From NCBI GenBank assembly GCA_027339745.1, contig DAHWNW010000001.1, forward strand, positions 248,001-312,000: a stretch of DNA of 64,000 nt, written 5' to 3'. The first letter of the stretch is position 1, and each line of letters begins with the position of its first letter. The DNA comes from Nitrososphaerota archaeon. Its GTDB lineage: Archaea > Thermoproteota > Nitrososphaeria > Nitrososphaerales > Gagatemarchaeaceae. This document shows positions 37,114-47,329 of this stretch, piece after piece. Below the pieces are notes generated by a model. It did no database searches, was not told where the DNA came from, and worked only from the letters and a program-made list of their open reading frames with translations. Made by a program: the position numbers and the translations under genes.

Positions 37114-37143
37114 ACAAGTTGTGAGCATGGATTATAAGCAGCA

Positions 37144-37530
37144 GTGGGCCTGCTGCCTGTCATGTCGGATGACAGGGACCCTGGCGTCTCCATGATTGAG
37201 TTGCAGGAGGAGTTCATCCAGCACATGGAACGCGGAGGGAGGAAGATAAGGTCCCTGGCCCTGGTAGCCACGGTTGCAGGGGGGTACTTCGCTGTCAGTT
37301 ACTTCGTCCAGTTGGTGATCCTACCCTACGGCCTCGGCATCACAAGCCAGCAGGTGGACCTAGTGGATCCTTGGTTGGTGGCACTGGGGGCTGTCAGTCT
37401 GGCTATCTCCCTGCTGTGGTGCTACGCCGGGGTGAGGGACATCCTCTTCGAGAGGAGGCTAGCACAGAGAATCAGGGAGATCAGAGAAATCCAGGCGCAG
37501 ACGGCGAAGAAGTTCGGACTGGGCGACTGA
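37144..37530 (+). CDS. Two-TM hypothetical membrane protein
   Basis: 128 aa; two TM segments, coiled C-terminus; TATA-like attataag just upstream. Confidence 0.65.
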   Translation: MGLLPVMSDDRDPGVSMIELQEEFIQHMERGGRKIRSLALVATVAGGYFAVSYFVQLVILPYGLGITSQQVDLVDPWLVALGAVSLAISLLWCYAGVRDILFERRLAQRIREIREIQAQTAKKFGLGD

Positions 37531-37700
37531 CTCAGTCGGCCCCGGCCCTGGTAATACGGAGCCACGAGCTTGAAGTGCCATTTAGCCCGACCTGCCAGTG
37601 AACCCAGGTCGCCCCCGTGCCTGATCGGGAGGGAATCGCCGACTGCCCGGCGGTCGCAGAGGAGACGCCAGCGTACTCCGCTGGCTGATACGGCTATGTG

Positions 37701-39155
37701 CTAGGCCTGCTTCTTGAAGACGTAGTTTTTGGACGCCAAGGCGAAGAGTATGGCCAAGAACATGGCCGCGATGCCGAGATAGAAGACGTAGTCGAAGGCG
37801 GTGGCGTTCGGGAAAGACATCGCGATCAGGACCCCTTCGTGCGGGACATGGATGGTCGTGGTGTAGGTGCTCATGATGGTAGTGGCGACCACCGGCCCTA
37901 TCGCACCCCCGATGTTCCTGAGCATCGTGTTGAGTCCCAGGCCGGTGGCCACCGTCTCCCTGGGCAGGGATACGCTGATCATGTTCACAATTGGGATTAT
38001 GACCGCCACCGCCCCTACCATGGAGATCGCCACAGCTACGACTACGTCGGTGGCTGTCGCCCTGTTGTAGACGAACATCGCAAAACCTGCTATTGCTATC
38101 GCCCCTCCTGTGACAAGGGCGGGCTTGGGCCCGGCTCTGGTGACGATCCTACCTATGAGCGGCCCGGCGATCAGCATGAGCACGGCCGCCGGCCCTATGG
38201 TCAGCCCAGCCGAGATTGGGTCGAGCCCCAGCCCGAGAGGGGCAGGGTCCTCGGCGTAGAAGGTGACTGCGAAGAACAGCATGAAGAGACCGATCCCCGA
38301 GATTATACCAATGCCGTTGGCTACCAGGACATTGCGTATACGGAGTAGGCCAAGTTGTATCAACGGATTGGACTTCTTGCTCTCTGCGACGAAGAATCCG
38401 ACGGTAAGGGCGAGGCCTCCCCCCAAGGCTGCAAGGCCGTATGGAGAGTACCAACCGTCGTAGGGTCCTTCGGTCAGGTAAAGGAGTACGAGGGAGACCC
38501 CAGCCATTAAGAGGACCACGGTCCCATAGCCCACCCTGCGGCCGGTCCCAGGGTGCCCCCGCGGGAGGAACTCGGCGACCACGGCGAAGAGGACAAGGCT
38601 GAGTATGAAGGCTGAGTGGAAGGCCCATTGCCAGCCGAAATCCTGGATGATGTAGGATCCCCCTATGAGCCCAGCCGCAGCCCCGATGGCGAAGGTCGCG
38701 CTGACCACCCCCTGAGCGGTCGCGATTCTTTCGTTAGGGAAGGTCTCCGCGATGATGGCGAGCGCGAGAGGCACGATAGCGAACCCAATCCCCTGAATCG
38801 CCCTGGCGGCTATGAGGAAGTAGATCGTAGGAGAAAAGCCGGCCATCCCCACCCCGGCGGTGTAGAATACGAGCGCAAGGAGAAACATCCTCTTCTTCCC
38901 ATAACTGTCCCCCCACTTCCCGAATAGGGGGGAGACGGCCGAACCCACGATCAGGAAGGCGGAGGTGATCCAGGCTACCGTCCCTTCGGTGGTCGAGAAG
39001 AATGTCTGGATGGTCAGTATCCCTGGGATGATCATCGTCTCCACATAGTTCAGCAGGAGTGACACACCGACCATGGCGAGGAGTGCCCTGAGCTGATGGG
39101 ACGTCGTCCCCTGGGGAACTCCCGGCTGAGAAGCGTCGGTCGGCTGGGTCTGCAT
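37701..39155 (-). CDS. MFS transporter (DHA2-like)
   Basis: 484 aa, ~14 TM; GKWGDSYGKKRMFL motif A. Confidence 0.92.
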   Translation of the reverse strand: MQTQPTDASQPGVPQGTTSHQLRALLAMVGVSLLLNYVETMIIPGILTIQTFFSTTEGTVAWITSAFLIVGSAVSPLFGKWGDSYGKKRMFLLALVFYTAGVGMAGFSPTIYFLIAARAIQGIGFAIVPLALAIIAETFPNERIATAQGVVSATFAIGAAAGLIGGSYIIQDFGWQWAFHSAFILSLVLFAVVAEFLPRGHPGTGRRVGYGTVVLLMAGVSLVLLYLTEGPYDGWYSPYGLAALGGGLALTVGFFVAESKKSNPLIQLGLLRIRNVLVANGIGIISGIGLFMLFFAVTFYAEDPAPLGLGLDPISAGLTIGPAAVLMLIAGPLIGRIVTRAGPKPALVTGGAIAIAGFAMFVYNRATATDVVVAVAISMVGAVAVIIPIVNMISVSLPRETVATGLGLNTMLRNIGGAIGPVVATTIMSTYTTTIHVPHEGVLIAMSFPNATAFDYVFYLGIAAMFLAILFALASKNYVFKKQA

Positions 39156-39296
39156 CTTTCGCAGGCCCCTTCTGGGGTTCGTTATAAAACACCCTGAGCC
39201 CGTTGCACTTCATAGGCCCCGCCCCAGGCCGCGCCTCGGCACCGCGGTCAGGAAATCGGTCAGGCACCCATCGTCAGGGGCCAGATTAGTGGGCCA

Positions 39297-40025
39297 CTAA
39301 GATGGAACGGCCTTCTTCAGGATCATCCTGACATCCACTGCCAGGACCCCCTTCGGATATACGAAGAGCGGGTTGACGTCGACAGAGTCGATTTCAGGGA
39401 GGTCTGTGATGAGCTTCCCGACCGCGACAAGCGTCTCGGCGACCTCGCCGGCGTCCAAGGGTGGCGACCCCCTGAACCCGGCCAGGAGGCGGGATGCCCT
39501 CGTCTCATCAATCATGTCTAGGGCCTCCTTCTTCGTCAGCGGGGCGAGGCGGAATGAGACGTCCCTGAACAACTCCACGTAGACTCCACCTAGGCCGAAC
39601 ATCACAGCGGGACCGAACTGCTGGTCCCGTGTAGCACCGACCACGAACTCGTGGCCCTCGGGCGCCATCCGTTGCACTAGGACCCCTTCCACGGTCGCAT
39701 TAGGCCTCGCCCGCCTTACGTTGCTCAAGATCTCGGCGTAGGCTGCCTTTACGCCTTTCACGGAGTCGACGCCCTGCTTCACGCCCCCTACGTCAGACTT
39801 GTGTAGGATGTCACTAGAGACCACTTTCAGGGCGAGGGGGAACCCGAGGTCCTTCGCGACGAAAGCAGCCTCCTTCTCGGACCGTGCCAACGCCGACTTG
39901 ACGACCCTGATACCGTAAGCCCTAGCCACCTTGTCGGCCTCCAGTCCCAAGAGCGCCCTACCGCCGATCCTCGTCGCTGAAGCGATCGCCTTCGATGCCT
40001 TCGTGTGAGGGTCCCAGCTCGTCAT
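39297..40025 (-). CDS. acdB: ADP-forming acyl/acetate-CoA ligase, beta subunit (ATP-grasp)
   Basis: 242 aa; PLALKVVSSDILHKSDVGGVK. Confidence 0.9.
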   Translation of the reverse strand: MTSWDPHTKASKAIASATRIGGRALLGLEADKVARAYGIRVVKSALARSEKEAAFVAKDLGFPLALKVVSSDILHKSDVGGVKQGVDSVKGVKAAYAEILSNVRRARPNATVEGVLVQRMAPEGHEFVVGATRDQQFGPAVMFGLGGVYVELFRDVSFRLAPLTKKEALDMIDETRASRLLAGFRGSPPLDAGEVAETLVAVGKLITDLPEIDSVDVNPLFVYPKGVLAVDVRMILKKAVPS

Positions 40026-41416
40026 GCCGCCCCGCCTCCAGCCTTGAAGTGTTCTAGCTGCCTGTGGCGGGCCATGAGCGCGTACATGGCGTCCACTGCT
40101 CGCTCGGCTGTGGGATAGACCGCGAACTTCTTCTCGAGCATCCTCGAATACGCGACCTGCGAGAGGTGCCCCCCGACGAAGGCGGCGACAATCGGCTTCT
40201 CCAAGGCGTCCCGCGTCCTCGCGTCCAGCATTGCCTGGGCAACGAGGGTCGGGTCGATGTTGGCCGTCTGGCAGAACAGAGCGATGACTCCGTCGATGTC
40301 GCTTCGTCTGAGGACGAGGTCCAATACCTTGCCATAGAGGGCGTCATCGGCGTTTGCGGTCAGGTCTACGGGGTTCTTCACGGACCCGAAGCTCGGCGTT
40401 ATCGCCTGGATCTCTTGCTTCAGGTCATTGGAGAGCTCGGCTGGTTTTAGACCGAGGAGTTCGCACCTGTCAGTTGCGAGCACCCCGAGCCCCCCGCCGT
40501 TAGTCACGATGACGATGTTCTCTCCCTTCGGGGCTGGGTTCTCGTTAAGCGCCTGTATCCAGTCGAATGCTTGCGTCATCCCTTCGGCCCTCATTATCCC
40601 TGCCTGCTCGAAGGCGGCTGTGAAGATCGCGTCCTGACCCGCTATAGACCCGGTGTGCGAAGACGCGGCCTGGGCGCCCCTGGCGGACCGGCCTGCCTTG
40701 ATGACAACGATAGGTTTCTTCCTGACCGCGCGACGGGACGCCTCGAAGAACTTCCGCCCGTCCCTGAGACCCTCCATGTAGATCAGAATCGAGCTGGTGG
40801 AGGGGTCGCGAGAGAAGAACTCGACCAGGTCGGCGTCGTCTACGTCTGCCTTGTTGCCTATGCTCACAATAGCAGAGACGCCGTATTTCTCCTCCGTGGT
40901 CCAGTCCATGAGGGCGAGGCCCAGGGCTCCGGATTGGGTGATGAATGCGGTCTTTCCGCGCAGCACTTTGCCGGGACCGAAGGTGGCATTCAGCCGACTC
41001 CCCGCGTAGAAGACGCCGAACGTGTTCGGGCCGATGATCCTTAGCCCCGGACGCGCAAGCGAGACGACCTTCTCTTCGAGCCCTTTGTCGCCCACCTCGG
41101 AGAACCCAGAGGTGATAATGATAGCACCCTTGACGCCTTTCTTGACGCAGTCTCGCACGGCCCCTTCCACCAGCCCGGCGGGGACGGCGATCACGGCGAG
41201 GTCCACTTCGGCCTGGACATCTGAAATATTTCGATAGCACTTCAAATCCAGGACGGTCTCGGCGTTCGGATTCACAGGGAAGACTCCCCCCGTGAACCCC
41301 GACAGTTTGATGTTACGGACTATCTCATGCCCGATTTTCCCAGGGGTCTGTGACGCACCCACGATGGCTACGCCCTTGGGAGAGAAGAAGCAGTCGACGT
41401 CGCTCTTCTTGCTCAT
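40022..41416 (-). CDS. acdA: ADP-forming acyl/acetate-CoA ligase, alpha subunit
   Basis: 464 aa; VAIVGASQTPGKIGHEIVRN, FITQSGALGLALMDW, SHTGSIAGQDAIF. Confidence 0.92.
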   Translation of the reverse strand: MSKKSDVDCFFSPKGVAIVGASQTPGKIGHEIVRNIKLSGFTGGVFPVNPNAETVLDLKCYRNISDVQAEVDLAVIAVPAGLVEGAVRDCVKKGVKGAIIITSGFSEVGDKGLEEKVVSLARPGLRIIGPNTFGVFYAGSRLNATFGPGKVLRGKTAFITQSGALGLALMDWTTEEKYGVSAIVSIGNKADVDDADLVEFFSRDPSTSSILIYMEGLRDGRKFFEASRRAVRKKPIVVIKAGRSARGAQAASSHTGSIAGQDAIFTAAFEQAGIMRAEGMTQAFDWIQALNENPAPKGENIVIVTNGGGLGVLATDRCELLGLKPAELSNDLKQEIQAITPSFGSVKNPVDLTANADDALYGKVLDLVLRRSDIDGVIALFCQTANIDPTLVAQAMLDARTRDALEKPIVAAFVGGHLSQVAYSRMLEKKFAVYPTAERAVDAMYALMARHRQLEHFKAGGGAA

Positions 41417-41642
41417 GGCGCATTCAAGCCCCGCGAGGACGACCTGTGTGACGGCAGGGCAGAAGAAGCGACAGAGGGGGCCGCGCCCCGCACCGCCAGA
41501 ATCCGCGCTGGAGAGCTGGTGTCACCTTCAAACTCGTTCCACGACGGGTCCGTCACGACGGACGCTTTTAACGGCGGTGGGCGGTTCTCACAGTTGGCAC
41601 CGAGTCCCTCTCGGGGAATACGCTCGTGAGCCATATGGTAGG

Positions 41643-42539
41643 CTACCGGATTATCCTCTTGCCGAACAGGGAGAGGGCTAGCTCTACAACCAACTCTGCG
41701 GTCTGGTTGGCCAGGTCCAGGATCGGGTTCACTTCGACGAATTCAGCGGAAGACACCTTGCGGGACCCGTAGAGGGTCTCCATCGCCAGCTGAGCCTCCC
41801 GGTAGGTGAGCCCGCCCCGCACTCTCGTCCCTGTCCCCGGAGCCTCCTTCGGGTCGACCGAGTCCACGTCAAAGCTGAGATGGACCTGGTCCACTCCGGT
41901 GCTGGCTGTGCTTATCGCATCCCGCATGACAGCGTTCATTCCGAGCTCGTCGATGTCCTTCATTGTATAGACGGTCACCATGGAGCGCGCAATCGCCTTG
42001 GACTCCTCGCGATCGAAGTCGCGACAGGCGACCAGCACCGTGTTCTTCTCCACCGCCTTGGGAGAAACTCCGCCGAGTGCAACCAGCCTGGGGTGCCCGT
42101 AGCCCAGTATGGCAGCCAGCGCCATTCCGTGGATGTTCCCAGTTGGGGTCGTCTTCGGCGTGTTGAAGTCACCGTGTGCGTCGATCCAGACTATCCCGCG
42201 CTCGGTCCCAGAGCGTGCAAGCCCCGCAAGCGTCCCGATGGACACGCTCTGGTCCCCGCCGAGCACCAGAGGGAAAGACTTCTGTCTCACGCACGCAGAG
42301 ACCTCGTCAGCCAGGAGACCGCATTGTTTCACGACGTCGTCGATATACCGCGCCCTCCGGTTCCCCAGATGCGCCGTGGCCATGTCGGTTGCGGGGATGT
42401 TGCCGTGGTCCTTCACATTGTGCCCCAGGGCTTCGAGACGTTCCTTTAGTCCGGCGATCCTGATGGCGCTTGGGCCCATGTCCACCCCGCGCCTTTGCTG
42501 ACCCAGGTCGACTGGGGCGCCTATGATGCCGATATCCAA
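41643..42539 (-). CDS. rocF: Arginase
   Basis: 298 aa; IGAPVDLGQQRRGVDMGPSAIR, GGDQSVSIGT, WIDAHGDFNT, LSFDVDSVDP. Confidence 0.9.
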   Translation of the reverse strand: MDIGIIGAPVDLGQQRRGVDMGPSAIRIAGLKERLEALGHNVKDHGNIPATDMATAHLGNRRARYIDDVVKQCGLLADEVSACVRQKSFPLVLGGDQSVSIGTLAGLARSGTERGIVWIDAHGDFNTPKTTPTGNIHGMALAAILGYGHPRLVALGGVSPKAVEKNTVLVACRDFDREESKAIARSMVTVYTMKDIDELGMNAVMRDAISTASTGVDQVHLSFDVDSVDPKEAPGTGTRVRGGLTYREAQLAMETLYGSRKVSSAEFVEVNPILDLANQTAELVVELALSLFGKRIIR

Positions 42540-42610
42540 CCCGCGAGTCTTGGGCGAAGCCGGGTTATTAATCGGTAAGACGGGGAGTCAGAGGATAAAT
42601 AGCGCCCGTC

Positions 42611-42844
42611 GTGCGTTTGCCTGTGCACAGGTCTCAGGCCGCGGGAGCGCTGATGATACTCCTGGGTGCCGCAATTCTCATACTCCTAGCCAGCTTCGTC
42701 GTGAGCATCATAGTCGTCATCTTGGAGCTCGTCGCAGTTATGCTTGGCGTGGCCCTCTTACTGGGCGGAATCGCCATGCTGCTGCTCGGGAGGCGGTTCT
42801 GGCGCCGTGGCGGATGGGGCTGGGGGCATCCGGCCGGCGCGTGA
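42611..42844 (+). CDS. Small membrane protein
   Basis: 77 aa, two hydrophobic helices. Confidence 0.5.
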   Translation: MRLPVHRSQAAGALMILLGAAILILLASFVVSIIVVILELVAVMLGVALLLGGIAMLLLGRRFWRRGGWGWGHPAGA

Positions 42845-42890
42845 AGTGCAAGCACCATTTATACCCCGCCCCCCGCCGGCGGCAACCCCG

Positions 42891-43811
42891 ATGCCCGCCA
42901 TCGAAGTGAGCGGACTGAAGAAGAGGTACGGGGAGATTCAGGCCGTGGATGGTACTTCCTTCAAAGTCGAGGAGGGCGAGGTGTTCTCGCTATTGGGGCC
43001 AAATGGGGCAGGGAAGACGACCACCATCGAGATCCTTGAGGGGTTGAGGGATAAGGACGCCGGGACCGCCAACGTCCTCGGGCTGGACCCTTGGAAGTCT
43101 GGCTATGAACTGCATCGGAAAATAGGAGTGATCCCTCAGGGATTCAAGTTCCTAGACTACCCTACCCCGAGGGAGGCCGTATCTTACTACGCGGACCTTT
43201 TCGGGAAGAAGGTCGACCCCGACGAGCTCCTGAAGCGGGTCATCCTCGAGGATGCGTCCAACGTCTGGTTCCAGAACCTCTCGGGGGGGCAGAAACAGAA
43301 GCTCGGGATGGCGCTTTCTCTGGTCAACGACCCTCAGGTCGTGTTCCTTGACGAACCTACGACCGGCCTCGACCCCCAGGCGCGCAGGGCGGTCTGGGAG
43401 GTCATCAGGAAGCTGAAAGGCGAAGGGAGGACGGTGATGCTGACAACACACTACCTCGAGGAGGCCGAAGAGCTGGCTGACAGAGTGGCGATTATGAACC
43501 ACGGAAGGATCGTGGCCATGGGGACGACCGACCAGATAGAATCCAAGTTCGGGTCGGGGCAGAGGATGGTCGTCAAGGGGAGCGAGGACCTCCTGAAGTA
43601 CCTCAGAGAGAACACCAAGCTGCAGGTAGAAGGGGAAAGAGGGGAGGTCGTCATTTTTCTTAGAGACAAAGCTGACGCCATGGCTGCGCTGGGTGCAATA
43701 GAGGAGTCGGGCGCTGACTGGGGGGACCTCACCGTGAAGAGGGACAGCTTGGAGGACGTGTTCCTGAAGCTAGTGGGGGAGGCAGGGACGGTCGAGAAGG
43801 GAGCCGGATGA
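42891..43811 (+). CDS. ABC transporter ATP-binding protein
   Basis: MPAIEVSGLKKRYGEIQAVDG...GPNGAGKTTTIEIL...LSGGQKQKLGMALSLVNDPQVVFLDEPTTGLDP; TATA-like upstream. Confidence 0.95.
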   Translation: MPAIEVSGLKKRYGEIQAVDGTSFKVEEGEVFSLLGPNGAGKTTTIEILEGLRDKDAGTANVLGLDPWKSGYELHRKIGVIPQGFKFLDYPTPREAVSYYADLFGKKVDPDELLKRVILEDASNVWFQNLSGGQKQKLGMALSLVNDPQVVFLDEPTTGLDPQARRAVWEVIRKLKGEGRTVMLTTHYLEEAEELADRVAIMNHGRIVAMGTTDQIESKFGSGQRMVVKGSEDLLKYLRENTKLQVEGERGEVVIFLRDKADAMAALGAIEESGADWGDLTVKRDSLEDVFLKLVGEAGTVEKGAG

Positions 43812-44935
43812 TGAGCTTCAGCCTGAACAGGATGCTTTCGGACCTGAAAATCTACGGGAGATCGAGCCTCAGGAGCAGGGAGGGATTCTTCTTCACACTC
43901 GTCTTCCCCATCATCCTCATCTTGCTCTTCGGCGCAATCTTCTCCGGCGGGGGGGTGAGCCAGGCCACGGTCTACGTGCAGAACCACGATGCCGGACCTG
44001 TAGGTTCGGTCTTCATCTCCGTATTGAACAGCACTTCTAACAATTGTAGCGACTCCAGCGGCGCAGGTCTCTGCATGCGTCCCGTCCCTGCCGACCTTAA
44101 CTTCTCGCAGTACCTCTCTTCGAGGTCGGCGTCCGACGGCATAGTCATCCCTGCCAACTTCACGCTCGCGTACGAGTCGGGGGAGAAGGTGAACGTGACT
44201 GTGTTCGGCAACCCCTCGTCGACAACCAGCGCGGTCGTATCAGGGATAGTCGCCGAAGTGGTCAACGAGTTCAACGTTCGCGGCGCCACCGGAGTGCATC
44301 AGGTGGGAATAGCCCCGCGCACTGCAGTTGCCTCGAATTACAAGTACATCGACTTCCTGGTCCCCGGCCTCATAGGCTTCGCCGCCCTGACCAGCCCTAT
44401 GTTCGCCATGGTCAACATGAGCTCTACTTATCGGCGCGACAAGGTGTTCAAGCTGCTGTCCCTCACACCGCTCACCAAGACTGAGTGGCTCCTGTCCAAG
44501 ATAATCTGGTACATCGGCACAACGGTGGCCTCGTTCATACTGATGACCGCTGTGGGGGTCTACGCCTTCGGAGCCCACATAACACTAAACTGGGGGATAG
44601 GCGTATTCCTCCTGCTAGGACCCTTCTTCTTCGTCTCACTCGGGATGCTGGTGGGGACCGTCTCCAACAGCCCCGAAGCGGCGTCGGTCGTAGGCAACCT
44701 CGTGACATTCCCCATGATGTTCCTCTCGGGGACCTTCTTCCCGGTGAGCTCGATGCCCAAGTATCTCCAGACCGTGGCCCACGTCTTACCCCTCTACTAC
44801 ATGATCGACGGGCTGAACAACGTCATGATCTACGGCAACTTCGGCGCTGCGTACTTCGACATGGCCCTCCTACTGGTGATTTCAGTGGTCGTATTCGCGC
44901 TGGCGGTGAAGTTCTTCCGCTGGCGAGAGGACTGA
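43808..44935 (+). CDS. ABC-2 type permease
   Basis: 375 aa, overlaps ATPase stop; FLVPGLIGFAALTSPMFAMVN...SGTFFPVSSMPKYLQ. Confidence 0.92.
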   Translation: MMSFSLNRMLSDLKIYGRSSLRSREGFFFTLVFPIILILLFGAIFSGGGVSQATVYVQNHDAGPVGSVFISVLNSTSNNCSDSSGAGLCMRPVPADLNFSQYLSSRSASDGIVIPANFTLAYESGEKVNVTVFGNPSSTTSAVVSGIVAEVVNEFNVRGATGVHQVGIAPRTAVASNYKYIDFLVPGLIGFAALTSPMFAMVNMSSTYRRDKVFKLLSLTPLTKTEWLLSKIIWYIGTTVASFILMTAVGVYAFGAHITLNWGIGVFLLLGPFFFVSLGMLVGTVSNSPEAASVVGNLVTFPMMFLSGTFFPVSSMPKYLQTVAHVLPLYYMIDGLNNVMIYGNFGAAYFDMALLLVISVVVFALAVKFFRWRED

Positions 44936-44939
44936 CCCG

Positions 44940-45692
44940 TTACCGTCCTAACCCGAGGTAGCTGTACGGGTGCTTGGCGAGCTCCTCGTCGAGCTTCATG
45001 AAGCTTGAGACAGTGCCGACGTCGAACCACTCATTGTCGGTGTAGAAGGCCCCCACCTTCCCGCCTCTGCGGATCATCTCTGGGATGAAGTCGGTCATTA
45101 GATCTGGCTTGTTCCGGCCAGCGATCTTCTTCATCAGCGCCATCGCCTCGGGGCCGACGACCATGGGCCCCGTGGTCACGCTCAGATCGATCCTAGGCTT
45201 CTCCCTGAATGACGTCACAAGCCCGTCCTTCACTTCAGCCACTCCCACAGGGAGCGAGTAGCCTCTGTCAAGGACCAGGGTGACATCCCCTTGGGTCTTG
45301 CGATGGGTATCAAGGAGGCCGGTCACGTCTAAATCCGTGAGGATGTCGCCATAGTAGATGAGGAGCTCATCGCACTGTATGGCGCCGTCGTGCAGGGCGT
45401 GGGCAACCGCGTTCAGGCTCCCTTTGAAGCCTTTCTGGTCCTCCGAGTAGGATAGTTTCACACCGTGCTGCGAGCCGTTGCCGAAGTATCTCCTGATGTC
45501 CTCGGACCGGTATCCGGTGAGCAAGGCGACGTTGGTTATACCGTGCCGCTTCATGATGGCTATTATGTAAGCGAGGAGCGGGAGCTTCTTCGGCCCGATG
45601 GGAATCATCACCTTCTGGAAGTAGTCTGTCAGAGGCTTGAGCCGCTCGCCCCTCCCCCCGCAGAGGATGGCGGCTTGTGAGGTACGTCGCAC
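44940..45692 (-). CDS. NDP-sugar pyrophosphorylase family nucleotidyltransferase
   Basis: 250 aa; AAILCGGRGERLKPLTDYFQKVMIPIG. Confidence 0.9.
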   Translation of the reverse strand: MRRTSQAAILCGGRGERLKPLTDYFQKVMIPIGPKKLPLLAYIIAIMKRHGITNVALLTGYRSEDIRRYFGNGSQHGVKLSYSEDQKGFKGSLNAVAHALHDGAIQCDELLIYYGDILTDLDVTGLLDTHRKTQGDVTLVLDRGYSLPVGVAEVKDGLVTSFREKPRIDLSVTTGPMVVGPEAMALMKKIAGRNKPDLMTDFIPEMIRRGGKVGAFYTDNEWFDVGTVSSFMKLDEELAKHPYSYLGLGR

Positions 45693-45738
45693 GCTGGCCC
45701 TCGTGACGCATTCTGTATAAACCGTTGTCGCCGGAGCC

Positions 45739-46755
45739 TTACTTCCCCATCGCCTGTTGGAAGGCTGGCGCGTCAGTAGGGGATACGTCCATCGTCCCTG
45801 CCCTACCGAGCCTGTTAATCTCGAGCCTCACGCTACCCTTCGCGGTCGGGTCTGAGATCGCCATCAAGAGGTCCTTGGTCTGCTTCACAGCTACGCCTTC
45901 GGCACCGACTATCACGTCGCCAGGTCTGAGCCCCGCGAGATAGGCCGGGCTGTGAGGCACGACCTCCGACACCAGGAAGCCCCAACCTGCCTGGAGGTTG
46001 TACCTGCGCGCGAGCTGGGGGGTCACGTCGACCCCTGAAATGCCAATCCAGCGTCGGCTCACCCTGCCGTTGTCGAGTATCTCGCGCACGATCTTCTTGA
46101 CCGTGTTGATCGGGATGGCGAACCCCATCCCCTGGGCGTAGGGTATCATCATCGTGGTCATGCCTATGATCCTGCCGTCCAAATCTGCCAGCGGCCCCCC
46201 GCTGTTGCCTGGGTTCACAGCTGCGTCCGTCTGGAGCAGGCCCTCGAATATGAAGTCGGATCCCGGGAGGGGCCTCCCCTTGGCGCTGAGGACGCCCATG
46301 GAGACGGTGGGTCCCCCCGGAAGCGCGAGGGCGTTGCCTACGGCGAGGACGAACTGACCGACCTTCACCGCCTCGGAGTCGCCAAGGTCGGCTGCGGGCA
46401 GGTCCGAGGCGTCGACCCTGATGACCGCGACGTCCGTGGCCTCGTCGGAGCCGACGACCTCGCCCGTGAAGGCGCGCCCGTCCTTTAGTCCTACGTGGAC
46501 CTGGCTTGCCCCGTCTATGACGTGGTTGTTCGTGATGACGAGCCCAGCCCTGTCCAAGACAATTCCAGACCCCTGCCCTTCTAGCGGGACTATGCCGAAT
46601 AGCCTACGTTCCAACCTCATGCTTGAGACGCTTACTATGCTCTCACTTACCTTCTCGACCGCACCAGTCACCTGGTTCTCGAATCCTGAGATCACCATAG
46701 CATAGACCCGCATCCCTCCCCTTTTGTTGAGTGGCTTTACTGTGATGTCGCTCAC
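45739..46755 (-). CDS. HtrA/DegP-like trypsin-family serine protease with PDZ
   Basis: 338 aa; VITNNHVI, DVAVIRVD, NPGNSGGPL, PDZ tail. Confidence 0.92.
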   Translation of the reverse strand: MSDITVKPLNKRGGMRVYAMVISGFENQVTGAVEKVSESIVSVSSMRLERRLFGIVPLEGQGSGIVLDRAGLVITNNHVIDGASQVHVGLKDGRAFTGEVVGSDEATDVAVIRVDASDLPAADLGDSEAVKVGQFVLAVGNALALPGGPTVSMGVLSAKGRPLPGSDFIFEGLLQTDAAVNPGNSGGPLADLDGRIIGMTTMMIPYAQGMGFAIPINTVKKIVREILDNGRVSRRWIGISGVDVTPQLARRYNLQAGWGFLVSEVVPHSPAYLAGLRPGDVIVGAEGVAVKQTKDLLMAISDPTAKGSVRLEINRLGRAGTMDVSPTDAPAFQQAMGK

Positions 46756-46921
46756 ACCCAGCCTGCGGCGGTGCTGCGCAGGCCCAGGGGGTCGGATTCT
46801 GGGCGATGACAGGCTCGCTCGCCGTTGGACCTCTTCTGGACGCCCGCCAGGCGGGAAGAACAGCGCTGGGAGGCGGGCCGTAGCGATACTTTAAAACTAA
46901 GAGCACCATTCACACATAGCC

Positions 46922-47305
46922 ATGACCAGCCTCGCGAAGTCCGAGCAGCTTGACCGGAAGGTCCTTGATTCGTGCGCAGTCGTACATCAGACATGGAACG
47001 AAATCACGAGAACGTGGACCCTTCCGACCATCCACATGCTGGGGCAGATTGAGCCCACGAGATTCAACGAGTTGAAGCGCCACATAGTCGGGATTAGCGC
47101 TACGTCCCTTGCCGAACGTCTCTCCCAGCTTGAGAAGTTCGGCGTAGTGCAGAGGAAGGTCTATGCGGAGGAGAAGCCAAAGATCGAATACTCCCTCACT
47201 GTAAAAGGGCACGAGATCCACAAGATACTCTGCGAGCTTGCCTCATGGTCGAAGCGCTGGGCGGGGAAAGAACCTAACAGCAGGGAGTTCCTCGTCCCGA
47301 AGTGA
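46922..47305 (+). CDS. HxlR-family winged-helix regulator
   Basis: 127 aa; RFNELKRHIVGISATSLAERLSQLEKFGVVQRKVYAEEKPKIEYSLTVKGHE. Confidence 0.88.
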   Translation: MTSLAKSEQLDRKVLDSCAVVHQTWNEITRTWTLPTIHMLGQIEPTRFNELKRHIVGISATSLAERLSQLEKFGVVQRKVYAEEKPKIEYSLTVKGHEIHKILCELASWSKRWAGKEPNSREFLVPK

Positions 47306-47329
47306 GAAAAGCGCCAGCGAGCCGACCAA

